Below are positions 1 to 6,392 of a stretch of 18,288 nt of DNA, one piece after another. Under the pieces are notes generated by a model that was not told the origin of the DNA, ran no database searches, and saw only the letters and a list, made by a program, of their open reading frames with translations. Source of the stretch: Lachnospiraceae bacterium UBA1729 (GTDB lineage Bacteria > Bacillota > Clostridia > Lachnospirales > Lachnospiraceae). The stretch spans positions 1-18,288 of the forward strand of contig DCIJ01000021.1 in NCBI GenBank assembly GCA_002315945.1, written 5' to 3'. The position numbers were made by a program, and so were the translations under genes. Each line of letters opens with the position of its first letter. Position 1 is the first letter of the stretch.

Positions 1-1031
1 TCTTCCATCAGAAGCATTCCCAGCAAATCCGTCAGGGCATCATCCTCGTAATAGGATATTCCGTTGTAAAGCACTACCACAACCTTGTTCTTTTTGGGGT
101 CTATCCCTAAAAAAGCCTGGTAGCCCACCTCGGTTCCATCCGCCCTTTCATAGGCAATCTCACCATTATGCCAAATCATGCCACTTTTTTTATCAATCAG
201 CCAAAAATAGCCGATGTCATAATTCTTGTCCACATTGCCCAGTGATGTGGTGCACAGATCCAAGAAGTCATAGGCACTGGAATCTGATAAATATTTTTTC
301 CCATATTCCAGCAAGTCAGGCACGGATGAAACAATGGCGCCTGCTGCCATCATTTCATCCTGGGGACTCCACTGATAATTATCGGCAAAGTCGCCATTTC
401 CACCCACACAGGTATCATTTAATCCCAGCTGATTCACTAAAAATCCGTTCATAATCTCCTGATAAGAACTGTACGGATCAATATGGTTTGCCACAGCAGT
501 TCCAACCAGTCCTGTTCCAAAATTAGAATAGTCAAAGCTGTGCTCACCTTCTTCCACCCTGGCATTTGCCAGCAGGCGAATCATGTCCTGTCTGGAAAAA
601 TTCTCCTCAAAAATATTGTCACTTTTTGCCAGCATGTCATCCCACAGCGTAGACAAACCACTTCGGTGGGTGACCAGTTGTCTGAAGGTCGGATCGTAGG
701 AACCTGGTTCGAAATCCAGACATTTGCTGACAAAATCATCTATGGAAATCCTGCCGTCATAAACCTCTTTTGCAAGCATGGCACCAGTGAAGGTCTTTGT
801 GACTGAGCCCACCTGATACTTATGTGTCGCAAAATCCTGCATGCCATCTTTTGTGTAGATGTACTTTTTTTCTGCGCCATCCTCCCACAGACCCACTGAA
901 ATCACTGCGTTCTCATTATCCGCAACGATCATATCCAGGACTTCGCCTGATGTTGTTTTATTAAAAAATAATGATAGTGAAAAAACAGCCAACCCTATCA
1001 CTACTATAATTATAGCTATTTTATACTTCAT
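1..1031 (-). CDS. Membrane-anchored serine hydrolase, beta-lactamase/PBP4* class C type (C-terminus cut by window edge)
   Basis: The frame stays open from the ATG at 1031 to the window edge, giving 343 codons without a stop. Residues 4-23 form one hydrophobic N-terminal segment (signal anchor or uncleaved signal), so the catalytic domain should be outside the membrane. The three active-site motifs of the class C beta-lactamase / DD-peptidase / esterase fold are present in order: SVTK (Ser76, Lys79), YSN (Tyr168-Asn170) and HNG (His288-Gly290) in place of KTG. THRSGL near 121-126 is also typical of the family. HNG rather than KTG favours a peptidase, esterase or D-amino-acid amidase over a true beta-lactamase; the substrate cannot be told. 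The start is chosen because GAGGT lies 7 bases upstream and the membrane segment follows directly. That ribosome site lies inside a strong hairpin (see 1032-1081). Confidence 0.85.
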   Translation of the reverse strand, partial: MKYKIAIIIVVIGLAVFSLSLFFNKTTSGEVLDMIVADNENAVISVGLWEDGAEKKYIYTKDGMQDFATHKYQVGSVTKTFTGAMLAKEVYDGRISIDDFVSKCLDFEPGSYDPTFRQLVTHRSGLSTLWDDMLAKSDNIFEENFSRQDMIRLLANARVEEGEHSFDYSNFGTGLVGTAVANHIDPYSSYQEIMNGFLVNQLGLNDTCVGGNGDFADNYQWSPQDEMMAAGAIVSSVPDLLEYGKKYLSDSSAYDFLDLCTTSLGNVDKNYDIGYFWLIDKKSGMIWHNGEIAYERADGTEVGYQAFLGIDPKKNKVVVVLYNGISYYEDDALTDLLGMLLME

Positions 1032-1081
1032 AAAAATGACCTCACATTCACATACATCATAGTGAATTTGAGGTCACTTTT
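1032..1081 (-). terminator. Long hairpin: likely rubrerythrin terminator that also contains the serine hydrolase ribosome site
   Basis: Arms 1032-1051 and 1062-1081 pair over 20 positions with two mismatches on the DNA; in minus-strand RNA one of these becomes G-U. The loop is 10 bases. On the minus strand the 3' arm ends in five T residues directly before the ATG at 1031, so it looks like a Rho-independent terminator for the upstream rubrerythrin operon. The same arm carries the GAGGT ribosome site (1039-1043). On the plus strand it is also flanked by A and T runs. Confidence 0.7.
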
Positions 1082-1084
1082 CAA
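1056..1084 (-). promoter_or_regulatory. Predicted sigma-A promoter of the serine hydrolase gene
   Basis: On the minus strand TTGAAA (1079-1084) is separated by exactly 17 bases from TATGAT (1056-1061). The spacer is the 5' arm of the 1032-1081 hairpin and the -10 is its loop. Transcription would begin near 1048-1050, leaving a leader of about 18 bases that holds the ribosome site but not the pairing arm. Confidence 0.5.
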
Positions 1085-1145
1085 GAACATACTGCATTAC
1101 GTCCTGTTATTTTGCAAAAAAGTATTCTGACACTAATTATTCAAT

Positions 1146-1191
1146 TAATAGTTTGCTTCGCTTACTTCTAATAGTTAGCTTCGCTTACTTC
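1146..1191. repeat. 23-bp tandem duplication at the rubrerythrin 3' end
   Basis: Positions 1146-1168 and 1169-1191 are identical except 1154 (t) versus 1177 (a). The right copy encodes the last residues of rubrerythrin (EVSEANY) and the first bases of its stop codon. The left copy is non-coding and would encode the same C-terminus followed by TAA, so the duplication leaves the protein end unchanged. Confidence 0.85.
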
Positions 1192-1707
1192 AAAATAAGC
1201 CTGGGGATGATTACATACTGGGCAAACCTCTGGTGCCTTGGTTCCAACTACGATATGTCCACAGTTGCGGCACTCCCAAACCTTAACCTCACTCTTTTCA
1301 AATACAGCTGCCGTCTCGATATTTTTAAGGAGTGCGCGATATCTTTCCTCATGATGCTTTTCAATTGCACCTACAGCTCTGAATTTTGCTGCCAGCTCAG
1401 GGAAACCTTCTTCCTCTGCAGTCTTTGCAAAGCCTTCATACATATCAGTCCACTCGAAGTTTTCACCCTCAGCAGCTGCTGCAAGATTTGCCTTGGTATC
1501 GCCGATACCTGCCAACTCCTTGAACCACATTTTTGCATGTTCTTTTTCATTATCTGCTGTTTTAAGGAATAGAGCTGACATCTGCTCATAGCCTTCCTTC
1601 TTAGCTACAGATGCAAAATATGTGTATTTATTTCTTGCCTGTGACTCGCCTGCAAAAGCTTCCTGTAAGTTCTTTTCTGTCTGAGTGCCTGTGTACTTGT
1701 TAGCCAT
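1168..1707 (-). CDS. Rubrerythrin (NADH-peroxidase type, diiron plus rubredoxin domain)
   Basis: 179 aa, the normal length for a two-domain rubrerythrin. Residues 1-130 are a ferritin-like four-helix domain with the diiron ligands visible: Glu21 in GESQARN, Glu54 and His57 in EKEH, and Glu116/His119 in EKHH. Residues 144-173 are a rubredoxin-like Fe(SCys)4 site with CRNC (146/149) and CPVC (162/165). The family reduces hydrogen peroxide in the cytoplasm of anaerobes using electrons from NADH via rubredoxin-type carriers. The start at 1707 (MANKY) is chosen over the in-frame ATG at 1722 because GGAGG at 1716-1720 sits 8 bases upstream and would be inside the longer version. It lies 58 bases downstream of the Fur/PerR-type gene, with no obvious promoter between them, so both are probably one peroxide-induced operon. 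Confidence 0.97.
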   Translation of the reverse strand: MANKYTGTQTEKNLQEAFAGESQARNKYTYFASVAKKEGYEQMSALFLKTADNEKEHAKMWFKELAGIGDTKANLAAAAEGENFEWTDMYEGFAKTAEEEGFPELAAKFRAVGAIEKHHEERYRALLKNIETAAVFEKSEVKVWECRNCGHIVVGTKAPEVCPVCNHPQAYFEVSEANY

Positions 1708-1765
1708 TATTTTTTCCTCCATGGTTTTTAGTTAAAATTTTTGTTCAAATAGTTATCTGAAATCT

Positions 1766-2122
1766 TTACTTTTTGCAGTCAGGACAGACATAACGAATTC
1801 TAAGGTCATAGCCGTCAATTACGCCGCCCAGTTCTTTTTCCAGCTTTGAAGTCAAATCAGAAAAATAAAAATCACTTATTTTTCCGCAGACGCTACATAT
1901 CAGGTGGTCATGCTTGGTTACCTTGTCATATCGGTCAATTTGACCCTCGATGCTCAGTTTTATCACCTGCCTGTTGGAAACAAGTTTGTTAACATTGTTA
2001 TAAACCGTTGCCAAAACAACCTTTGGTTCATCCTGCTTCAAAGTATTATAGATTTCATCGATTGTCATATGTTTTTGCGAAGTATTGATAATATCCAGAA
2101 TTTTTGCTTCGTATTTTGTCAT
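1766..2122 (-). CDS. perR: PerR-type peroxide-sensing repressor (Fur family), short N-terminus
   Basis: 118 aa. The winged-helix recognition segment ATVYNNV (38-44) matches PerR/Fur. The regulatory metal set known from Bacillus subtilis PerR (H37, D85, H91, H93, D104) has a full counterpart: His18, Asp66, His71, His73, Asp84. Aspartate at the last position is typical of PerR rather than Fur. The structural Zn site has C76xxC79 and C113xxC116. In PerR, oxidation of an iron-ligating histidine by peroxide releases DNA. The protein begins about 18 residues later than B. subtilis PerR and so lacks the first helix. The start is fixed by AAGGAGAG just upstream and by a promoter and operator directly before it. 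The downstream rubrerythrin is the expected target. A specificity other than peroxide is possible but less likely. Confidence 0.9.
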   Translation of the reverse strand: MTKYEAKILDIINTSQKHMTIDEIYNTLKQDEPKVVLATVYNNVNKLVSNRQVIKLSIEGQIDRYDKVTKHDHLICSVCGKISDFYFSDLTSKLEKELGGVIDGYDLRIRYVCPDCKK

Positions 2123-2135
2123 ATGGCTCTCCTTT

Positions 2136-2150
2136 TTAGAATCATTCTAA
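2136..2150. promoter_or_regulatory. Per box: perfect 7-1-7 operator
   Basis: TTAGAATCATTCTAA is a perfect 7-1-7 inverted repeat and fits the Per box pattern TTANAATNATTNTAA known from B. subtilis. It overlaps the -10 (2144-2149) of the perR promoter, so bound repressor would block RNA polymerase. This implies negative autoregulation and co-regulation of rubrerythrin. Confidence 0.85.
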
Positions 2151-2172
2151 TTTTTGGCAGAGGATTTGTCAA
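2144..2172 (-). promoter_or_regulatory. Strong sigma-A promoter of perR-rubrerythrin
   Basis: TTGACA (2167-2172), a 17-base spacer and TAGAAT (2144-2149) on the minus strand. This is a near-consensus promoter, and its -10 lies inside the Per box. Confidence 0.85.
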
Positions 2173-2226
2173 TCATTTTTTACACGATTGCGTTTGTTTT
2201 TTGCGTATTTGTATAATTTGCAGGAA

Positions 2227-2790
2227 TTATTCCATCAAAATTTTGCCTGTGCCCCATGCGGTTCCCACTTTTTCACCAATTACATTGTATGAGTTGGTAA
2301 AGGGATCAAAGGATATGGGTTTTACCTTGGAGATATCCACCTTGCCATCGGTAAAAGCAGATTCATCCACTGCAACATTGACGATCTCTGCCTTGAGGAT
2401 ACCAGTTTTTTCATCAAATTCCTTGACTTTGCATTCGACACAGATTTTCAGCTCATTGATTACGGGAGCATTGACAAATTCACTCTTTGTAACAGTAAAT
2501 CCGCATTTTTCCAATTTGTCAGGCTCCACATTTCCTGATGCCATTCCAACATAATCGCAGGCTACAACATGATCCGCATCAGCTATGTTAATTGTTAGGG
2601 CGCCTGTTTTCATGAAATTCTTGCAGGTTTTGTGAGTCGGGGTGAGGCAGACTGAGATTTCCTTGAATTCTGAAATTCCACCCCAGGCTGCATTCATTGC
2701 GTTGGGCACTCCGTTCTCATCATACGTTGCTATTATCCACACAGGCTGAGGTGCCGTGAAGGGTCTTGCTCCAATATTTATTCGTCCCAT
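2227..2790 (-). CDS. Flavin reductase-like FMN-binding protein (flavoredoxin type)
   Basis: 187 aa, about the usual length of the flavin reductase-like split-barrel family. The N-terminal pattern RPFTAPQPVWIIATYDENG followed by PNAMNAAW fits the FMN-binding first strands of flavoredoxin-like proteins, and LTINIADADHV with the following acidic segment fits the central barrel. No membrane segment is seen. These proteins bind FMN and pass electrons between NAD(P)H or ferredoxin and acceptors; the partner is not evident. AAGGAAG lies 7 bases before the ATG. The gene has its own promoter (2837-2864) and lies just upstream of the peroxide operon on the same strand. No clear terminator separates the two, so read-through into perR and a role in redox stress are plausible but unproven. 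Confidence 0.85.
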   Translation of the reverse strand: MGRINIGARPFTAPQPVWIIATYDENGVPNAMNAAWGGISEFKEISVCLTPTHKTCKNFMKTGALTINIADADHVVACDYVGMASGNVEPDKLEKCGFTVTKSEFVNAPVINELKICVECKVKEFDEKTGILKAEIVNVAVDESAFTDGKVDISKVKPISFDPFTNSYNVIGEKVGTAWGTGKILME

Positions 2791-2836
2791 AGATACTTCC
2801 TTTCCATTTGTCTTGTTGATGTCAGGTTTAACCTAA

Positions 2837-2864
2837 ATCATATTAACATATTCACAGATGTAAA
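2837..2864 (-). promoter_or_regulatory. Predicted promoter of the flavin reductase-like gene
   Basis: TTTACA (2859-2864), a 16-base spacer and TATGAT (2837-2842) on the minus strand. A 5-1-5 palindrome AGGTTTAACCT (2824-2834) lies at the expected transcription start and could be an operator. Confidence 0.45.
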
Positions 2865-2979
2865 TGAACCTAGGGGACGGGGTTAGGGGTTCACTTTTTT
2901 GAGCTAGGGGGACGGGGTTGGGGGTTCATTTTTGCAAAAAATGAACCCCCAACCCCGTCCCCCTAGCTCACCTAGCTCA
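2865..2979. repeat. GGGGACGGGG hairpin repeat, copy 1 (REP-like)
   Basis: The unit begins with a half copy (2865-2893) running from TGAACC to GGTTCA. A perfect inverted repeat follows with arms 2900-2933 and 2937-2970 (34 bp each) and a loop of about 3 bases; an extra CCTAGCTCA ends at 2979. The core is GGGGGACGGGGTTGGGGGTTC, much richer in GC than its surroundings. The last three bases (2977-2979) are, on the minus strand, the TGA stop codon of the diguanylate cyclase. Related copies are at 7695-7820 and 8580-8608. No transposase gene is nearby. Confidence 0.9.
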
Positions 2980-4050
2980 AAAGCATACTCTGTTTTTTCC
3001 ATTCTTCTTAGCCAGGTACAGATTTTCATCCGCAGCATGAACAAAATCAACAATTGAATCAGGGCGGAAGGAATCAATATATATTCCTCCAAAGGAGGCT
3101 GTGACTGCCAGTTTTTCTCCCCCTCCTATTGCAAATTCGCTCTGAGCAATCTGATCGCACAGACGCTGGGCGTACTCCTGACCCTTTTGCATACTATCAG
3201 TTTCTGCCAAAATCAGGAATTCTTCGCCGCCCCATCTGCAAACCAGATCTTCTTCTCGGCTTCCCTTTCTCAACCGTTTTGCAAGTTCAACCAGTATTTC
3301 ATCACCTGCATTATGTCCGTAAGTATCATTTATTCTCTTAAAATTATCTATATCCAGAACAACCAATGAAACACTGGCATTTTCCCGTTCCTGGGGAAAC
3401 TTTTCTTTTATTACCTCATAAAACCTTCTCCTGTTATACAGTTTAGTGAGGCTATCAAAATGTGCGAAAAATTCCAACTGCTCTTTTTGCTGAATAATTC
3501 TCTTTTCCATGAATATTCGAACACTTTCCATCGTTATAGAAAATGCCCAGAACATCAAATATACCGCAAGATACACAATATTGAAATTGCTCCAGATATC
3601 ATCAGGCTTGTAATACTTTTCAGCTGCAAAGCCCGTAATCAGTATCAGAAAAATCAGTATATTCCCCCATAGCTGTTTTAAAATAAAAATGGACAATACC
3701 GGATATATCAGACCAAAGGTAATTATCCCTGATTCACAGTACCGAAACATTGCCAGGCCATACATATAGGTAACAGCCATCGCCAGCAGATAGTGATATT
3801 CGCACACCTTTTTCTTCTTGTGAGTCCACAATACTTCACCAAAGAGAAACATCATAGTTGCAACAGAAATTACCAAAAATTCGTCATTTGAGGCTGCAAC
3901 AAAAATGTGTACTGCCGCAAGATTTCCTATCATCAGTACTACTATTCCAGCAGAAAAATCTATCAGTCTTCTGCTACGGATGTACCGCTGTGTATCCTGG
4001 TTATGTATTTTATCCAGGTATTTGTTTTTAATTTCCTCCAGTTTTCTCAT
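2977..4050 (-). CDS. Membrane diguanylate cyclase (GGDEF domain)
   Basis: About 357 aa. Residues 33-175 hold roughly six hydrophobic segments (near 33-52, 58-75, 87-103, 108-124, 130-144 and 158-175) with no recognised sensor domain. After a short linker (about 180-196) comes a GGDEF domain: FDSLTKLYNRR, the metal-binding LDIDNFKRIND (around 232-242), and an active-site loop RWGGEEF (Gly274-Phe278). RxxD is present at Arg265-Asp268, the usual spacing for the inhibitory I-site, so product feedback is expected. The enzyme makes cyclic di-GMP from two GTP at the inner membrane face. The start at 4050 is preferred because AGGA at 4061-4064 is 10 bases upstream; ATG 4056 is possible. It begins 16 bases after the chemoreceptor stop, indicating one operon. 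Its TGA stop belongs to repeat copy 1. Confidence 0.92.
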   Translation of the reverse strand: MRKLEEIKNKYLDKIHNQDTQRYIRSRRLIDFSAGIVVLMIGNLAAVHIFVAASNDEFLVISVATMMFLFGEVLWTHKKKKVCEYHYLLAMAVTYMYGLAMFRYCESGIITFGLIYPVLSIFILKQLWGNILIFLILITGFAAEKYYKPDDIWSNFNIVYLAVYLMFWAFSITMESVRIFMEKRIIQQKEQLEFFAHFDSLTKLYNRRRFYEVIKEKFPQERENASVSLVVLDIDNFKRINDTYGHNAGDEILVELAKRLRKGSREEDLVCRWGGEEFLILAETDSMQKGQEYAQRLCDQIAQSEFAIGGGEKLAVTASFGGIYIDSFRPDSIVDFVHAADENLYLAKKNGKNRVCF

Positions 4051-4066
4051 ACGCATCACATCCTGT

Positions 4067-5458
4067 CTAAGATATGGTAAATTCATCCACTGCCTTCTGC
4101 AGTTCATTTGTAATGCAGCTTGTACTTTCAATTGCCAGATGCGTATTGGAAGACCTCTGTCCAATGTTGGTATTCATAATTGCAATCTCTTCGGCCCCCT
4201 TGGCGCAATCACTGGTAGATGAATCAATTATGGACAGTTCTGCACTCACATTTTCTATTGAGGCAGCCAGTTCCTGAGATATGGCGCTGTAGTCCATAAC
4301 CATCTCATTAACTTTTTCTGCATCATTGTTATATTCAATTGCCATATCCATAAAATCCCCAAAGCTGCTTCGCACATCCTGGGCGACAAAGTCCAGTAAT
4401 TTTTGGGAGTTATCCGTTAGTTTACTTACAGCATCGGAAACAGATGCAATAATGGCCTGAATATCAGCAACTGACTGTCTGGACTGTTCTGCAAGTTTTT
4501 GTATTTCATGCGCAACTACAGCAAAACCCTTTCCTGTTTCCCCTGCTCTTGCAGCCTCAATTGAAGCATTCAGGGCAAGAAGCGTCGTCTGAGAGGTAAT
4601 TCCCATTATGGAATCTGACAGTGTTCCTATCTCATTTACTATTTTTATTTGTTCTAGTGCATCACTGAGTTCTTTGCTTATTTCATCGTGGACACGCTGC
4701 AGCTTATTCTGGGTTTCAACCATTTTTTCTCTTGTAATTTCTGCCCTTTCTTTTATTTCAAATGCAGTCTGGGCTCCCTCCTGTGACCTGTTTGCAACTC
4801 CTTTTGATGCCTCGTCTATGGTCTTCATTGTTTTCATGATTGAGGATACAGAATCAGCCATTCCTGCCATTGTGGCAGACAGTTCTTCCGCTGTGGCCGC
4901 TACACTTTCAATATCGCCATTTAGTGAAGAAATGTTTTCATTCATGTCAATCACATTTTCATTAATCTGATGACTTTCTGTCTTAACTAACCCGATTGTT
5001 CTGTCATACCATTTAATCATTACAAGAAATGCATTATTTAGTTTTAGGAATTCATTTCTGGCATCTATTTCTCCTTCAACTCTGGCCGTCAGATTACCCC
5101 GGGACAATTCTCCTGAAAAAAGCTCCAGCTTCTCCAGACTGTTTGTTATTGACTTTTTCACCAGAAAAATATAGACAGATAAAAGAATTGTACCCACTAC
5201 TGCAAGTGCAAATCCAATACTTAAGTATTTTTCGGCAATATGATTAATGGACTCTATCTCTGAATTGATGTAGTCATTCATATTGACGGCCGTATCCCCA
5301 TCTCCCTCAACTGTTTCAATTGCACATTCCAATGAATCAATGGCATTGTCCCGGATTTTTATCATGCCTAGTGCTGCAACTCCAATTAGTAATATCATCA
5401 TTACATCAACAATTATTAATACTGCTCCCAGCTGAGCTTTTATACTACTATGTCTCAT
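4067..5458 (-). CDS. Methyl-accepting chemotaxis protein with minimal extracellular loop
   Basis: 463 aa. Transmembrane segments lie near 10-33 and 80-100, leaving only about 45 outside residues, too few for a Cache or four-helix sensor. A HAMP-like region (about 101-153) leads to a long cytoplasmic coiled coil. The signalling tip is at about 286-320 and reads QTTLLALNASIEAARAGE followed by GKGFAVVAHEI. It matches the CheA/CheW contact tip except that the usual Asn in QTNLLALNA is Thr. The short outside loop suggests sensing of membrane state, small ions or a partner protein rather than a bound ligand. AGGAG lies 8 bases before the ATG. The next gene in the operon is a diguanylate cyclase, linking chemoreception and c-di-GMP. 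No che genes are in the window. Confidence 0.92.
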   Translation of the reverse strand: MRHSSIKAQLGAVLIIVDVMMILLIGVAALGMIKIRDNAIDSLECAIETVEGDGDTAVNMNDYINSEIESINHIAEKYLSIGFALAVVGTILLSVYIFLVKKSITNSLEKLELFSGELSRGNLTARVEGEIDARNEFLKLNNAFLVMIKWYDRTIGLVKTESHQINENVIDMNENISSLNGDIESVAATAEELSATMAGMADSVSSIMKTMKTIDEASKGVANRSQEGAQTAFEIKERAEITREKMVETQNKLQRVHDEISKELSDALEQIKIVNEIGTLSDSIMGITSQTTLLALNASIEAARAGETGKGFAVVAHEIQKLAEQSRQSVADIQAIIASVSDAVSKLTDNSQKLLDFVAQDVRSSFGDFMDMAIEYNNDAEKVNEMVMDYSAISQELAASIENVSAELSIIDSSTSDCAKGAEEIAIMNTNIGQRSSNTHLAIESTSCITNELQKAVDEFTIS

Positions 5459-5534
5459 TTTTTTCTCCTTTCAGGGTCTGACCAAAAACCTTGATTATCC
5501 ATTTACCCCCAATAAATTTAAAATGAAATAGTTT

Positions 5535-5602
5535 TTACTTCCTTTGGCAGCTGTCTACTCATTTTTTCCATTTTGATTACTTGTTTTGCATTTTTTTTAC
5601 TC
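5535..5602. promoter_or_regulatory. Four direct repeats in helical phase, possible LytTR binding sites
   Basis: The hexamer (T/C)TACT(T/C) starts at 5535, 5555, 5577 and 5597, that is every 20-22 bases. LytTR-family regulators such as AgrA and ComE bind pairs of 9-bp direct repeats whose starts are about 21-22 bases apart. The repeats lie between the divergent chemoreceptor gene and the LytTR regulator gene. The core does not clearly match a known LytTR consensus and the region is T-rich, so this rests on spacing and position. Confidence 0.3.
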
Positions 5603-5676
5603 AAATTAGTAATCCATTTTTATTTCAAAGTGCTATTATTGTGTTGAAATATTTAGAATAATTCAGGGAGGCTGCT

Positions 5677-6390
5677 ATGATAATCGCATGTATTGATGAC
5701 CAGCCAAAAGATGGTCAGGAAGCCCTTTCCTTAATAAAAAATCAGATAGATAAGCTTGGCGAAAAGGTTTGCCAGTTTTCATACTTCCCATCCGCTGATG
5801 ATTTTTTTAAAGCCTGGAAGCCGGGCCGTTTCGGATTAATCATTTTGGATATTTTTTTAGAAAAGGAAAGTGGAATAGAGATTGCAAAGCTTATTAGAAG
5901 AATAGATAGTAAGGTTCCTATTGTATTTTGTTCTACCAGCAACGAATTTGCCGCCGAAAGCTATGAGGTACAGGCAAATTACTATCTCACAAAACCGATC
6001 ACCCCCCATAGTGTAGATAATATGATTGCTCATTTGCGACTATTTCACAAGGATGAGGATCTTCTGGAATTACCAGATCACAGAATGCTGCCATTATCCC
6101 AGTTTTTATATTCTGAATATCACAACCATCAGATTTCCTTATTTTTAAAATCAGGAAGGACTGAAAAAATCTGGTCATCCCAGTCAGATTTTCTCACTGG
6201 CACTGACAAATACAGTTATCTGCTGTCCGTGACTCCTGGAACCCTGATAAATTTAAGGGAAGTAAGCGATCTAAAGGGCGACAGCTTCTATATGTCAGAT
6301 GGCAGCACCGTTCCATTCAGCAAACGAAAAAAGAAAGAATTTGAAGATAAATATAAAGACTTTTTATTCAGCAGACTGAGGGAGGTATAG
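5677..6390 (+). CDS. LytTR-family response regulator
   Basis: 237 aa. Residues 1-120 are a receiver domain: acidic pair Asp7-Asp8, phospho-acceptor Asp58 (LIILDIF), Ser/Thr near 86-87, and Lys106 in the YLTKPI motif. Residues about 128-235 fit a LytTR DNA-binding domain, including the closing DGSTVPFSKRKKKEFEDKY typical of this fold. Such regulators, phosphorylated by their GHKL kinase, bind tandem direct repeats. GGGAGG is 5 bases before the ATG. The kinase gene follows 2 bases after the stop, so the pair is translated together. The target genes are unknown. A TAGAAT-like -10 lies at 5654-5659, with no convincing -35. Confidence 0.93.
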   Translation: MIIACIDDQPKDGQEALSLIKNQIDKLGEKVCQFSYFPSADDFFKAWKPGRFGLIILDIFLEKESGIEIAKLIRRIDSKVPIVFCSTSNEFAAESYEVQANYYLTKPITPHSVDNMIAHLRLFHKDEDLLELPDHRMLPLSQFLYSEYHNHQISLFLKSGRTEKIWSSQSDFLTGTDKYSYLLSVTPGTLINLREVSDLKGDSFYMSDGSTVPFSKRKKKEFEDKYKDFLFSRLREV

Positions 6391-6392
6391 GT

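Noticed and set aside
242..1062. Several plus-strand frames of 67-107 codons
   Set aside because: They are antisense to the serine hydrolase, have no ribosome sites and show no protein-like composition.
2977..4164. Longer start for the diguanylate cyclase at 4164
   Set aside because: It would overlap the end of the chemoreceptor by about 98 bases and has no ribosome site; the ATG at 4050 has one.
5480..5520. Sigma-D-like (TAAA...GATAA) promoter for the chemoreceptor
   Set aside because: Only a partial match to the -10 consensus; in a region this AT-rich it is too weak to list as a feature.
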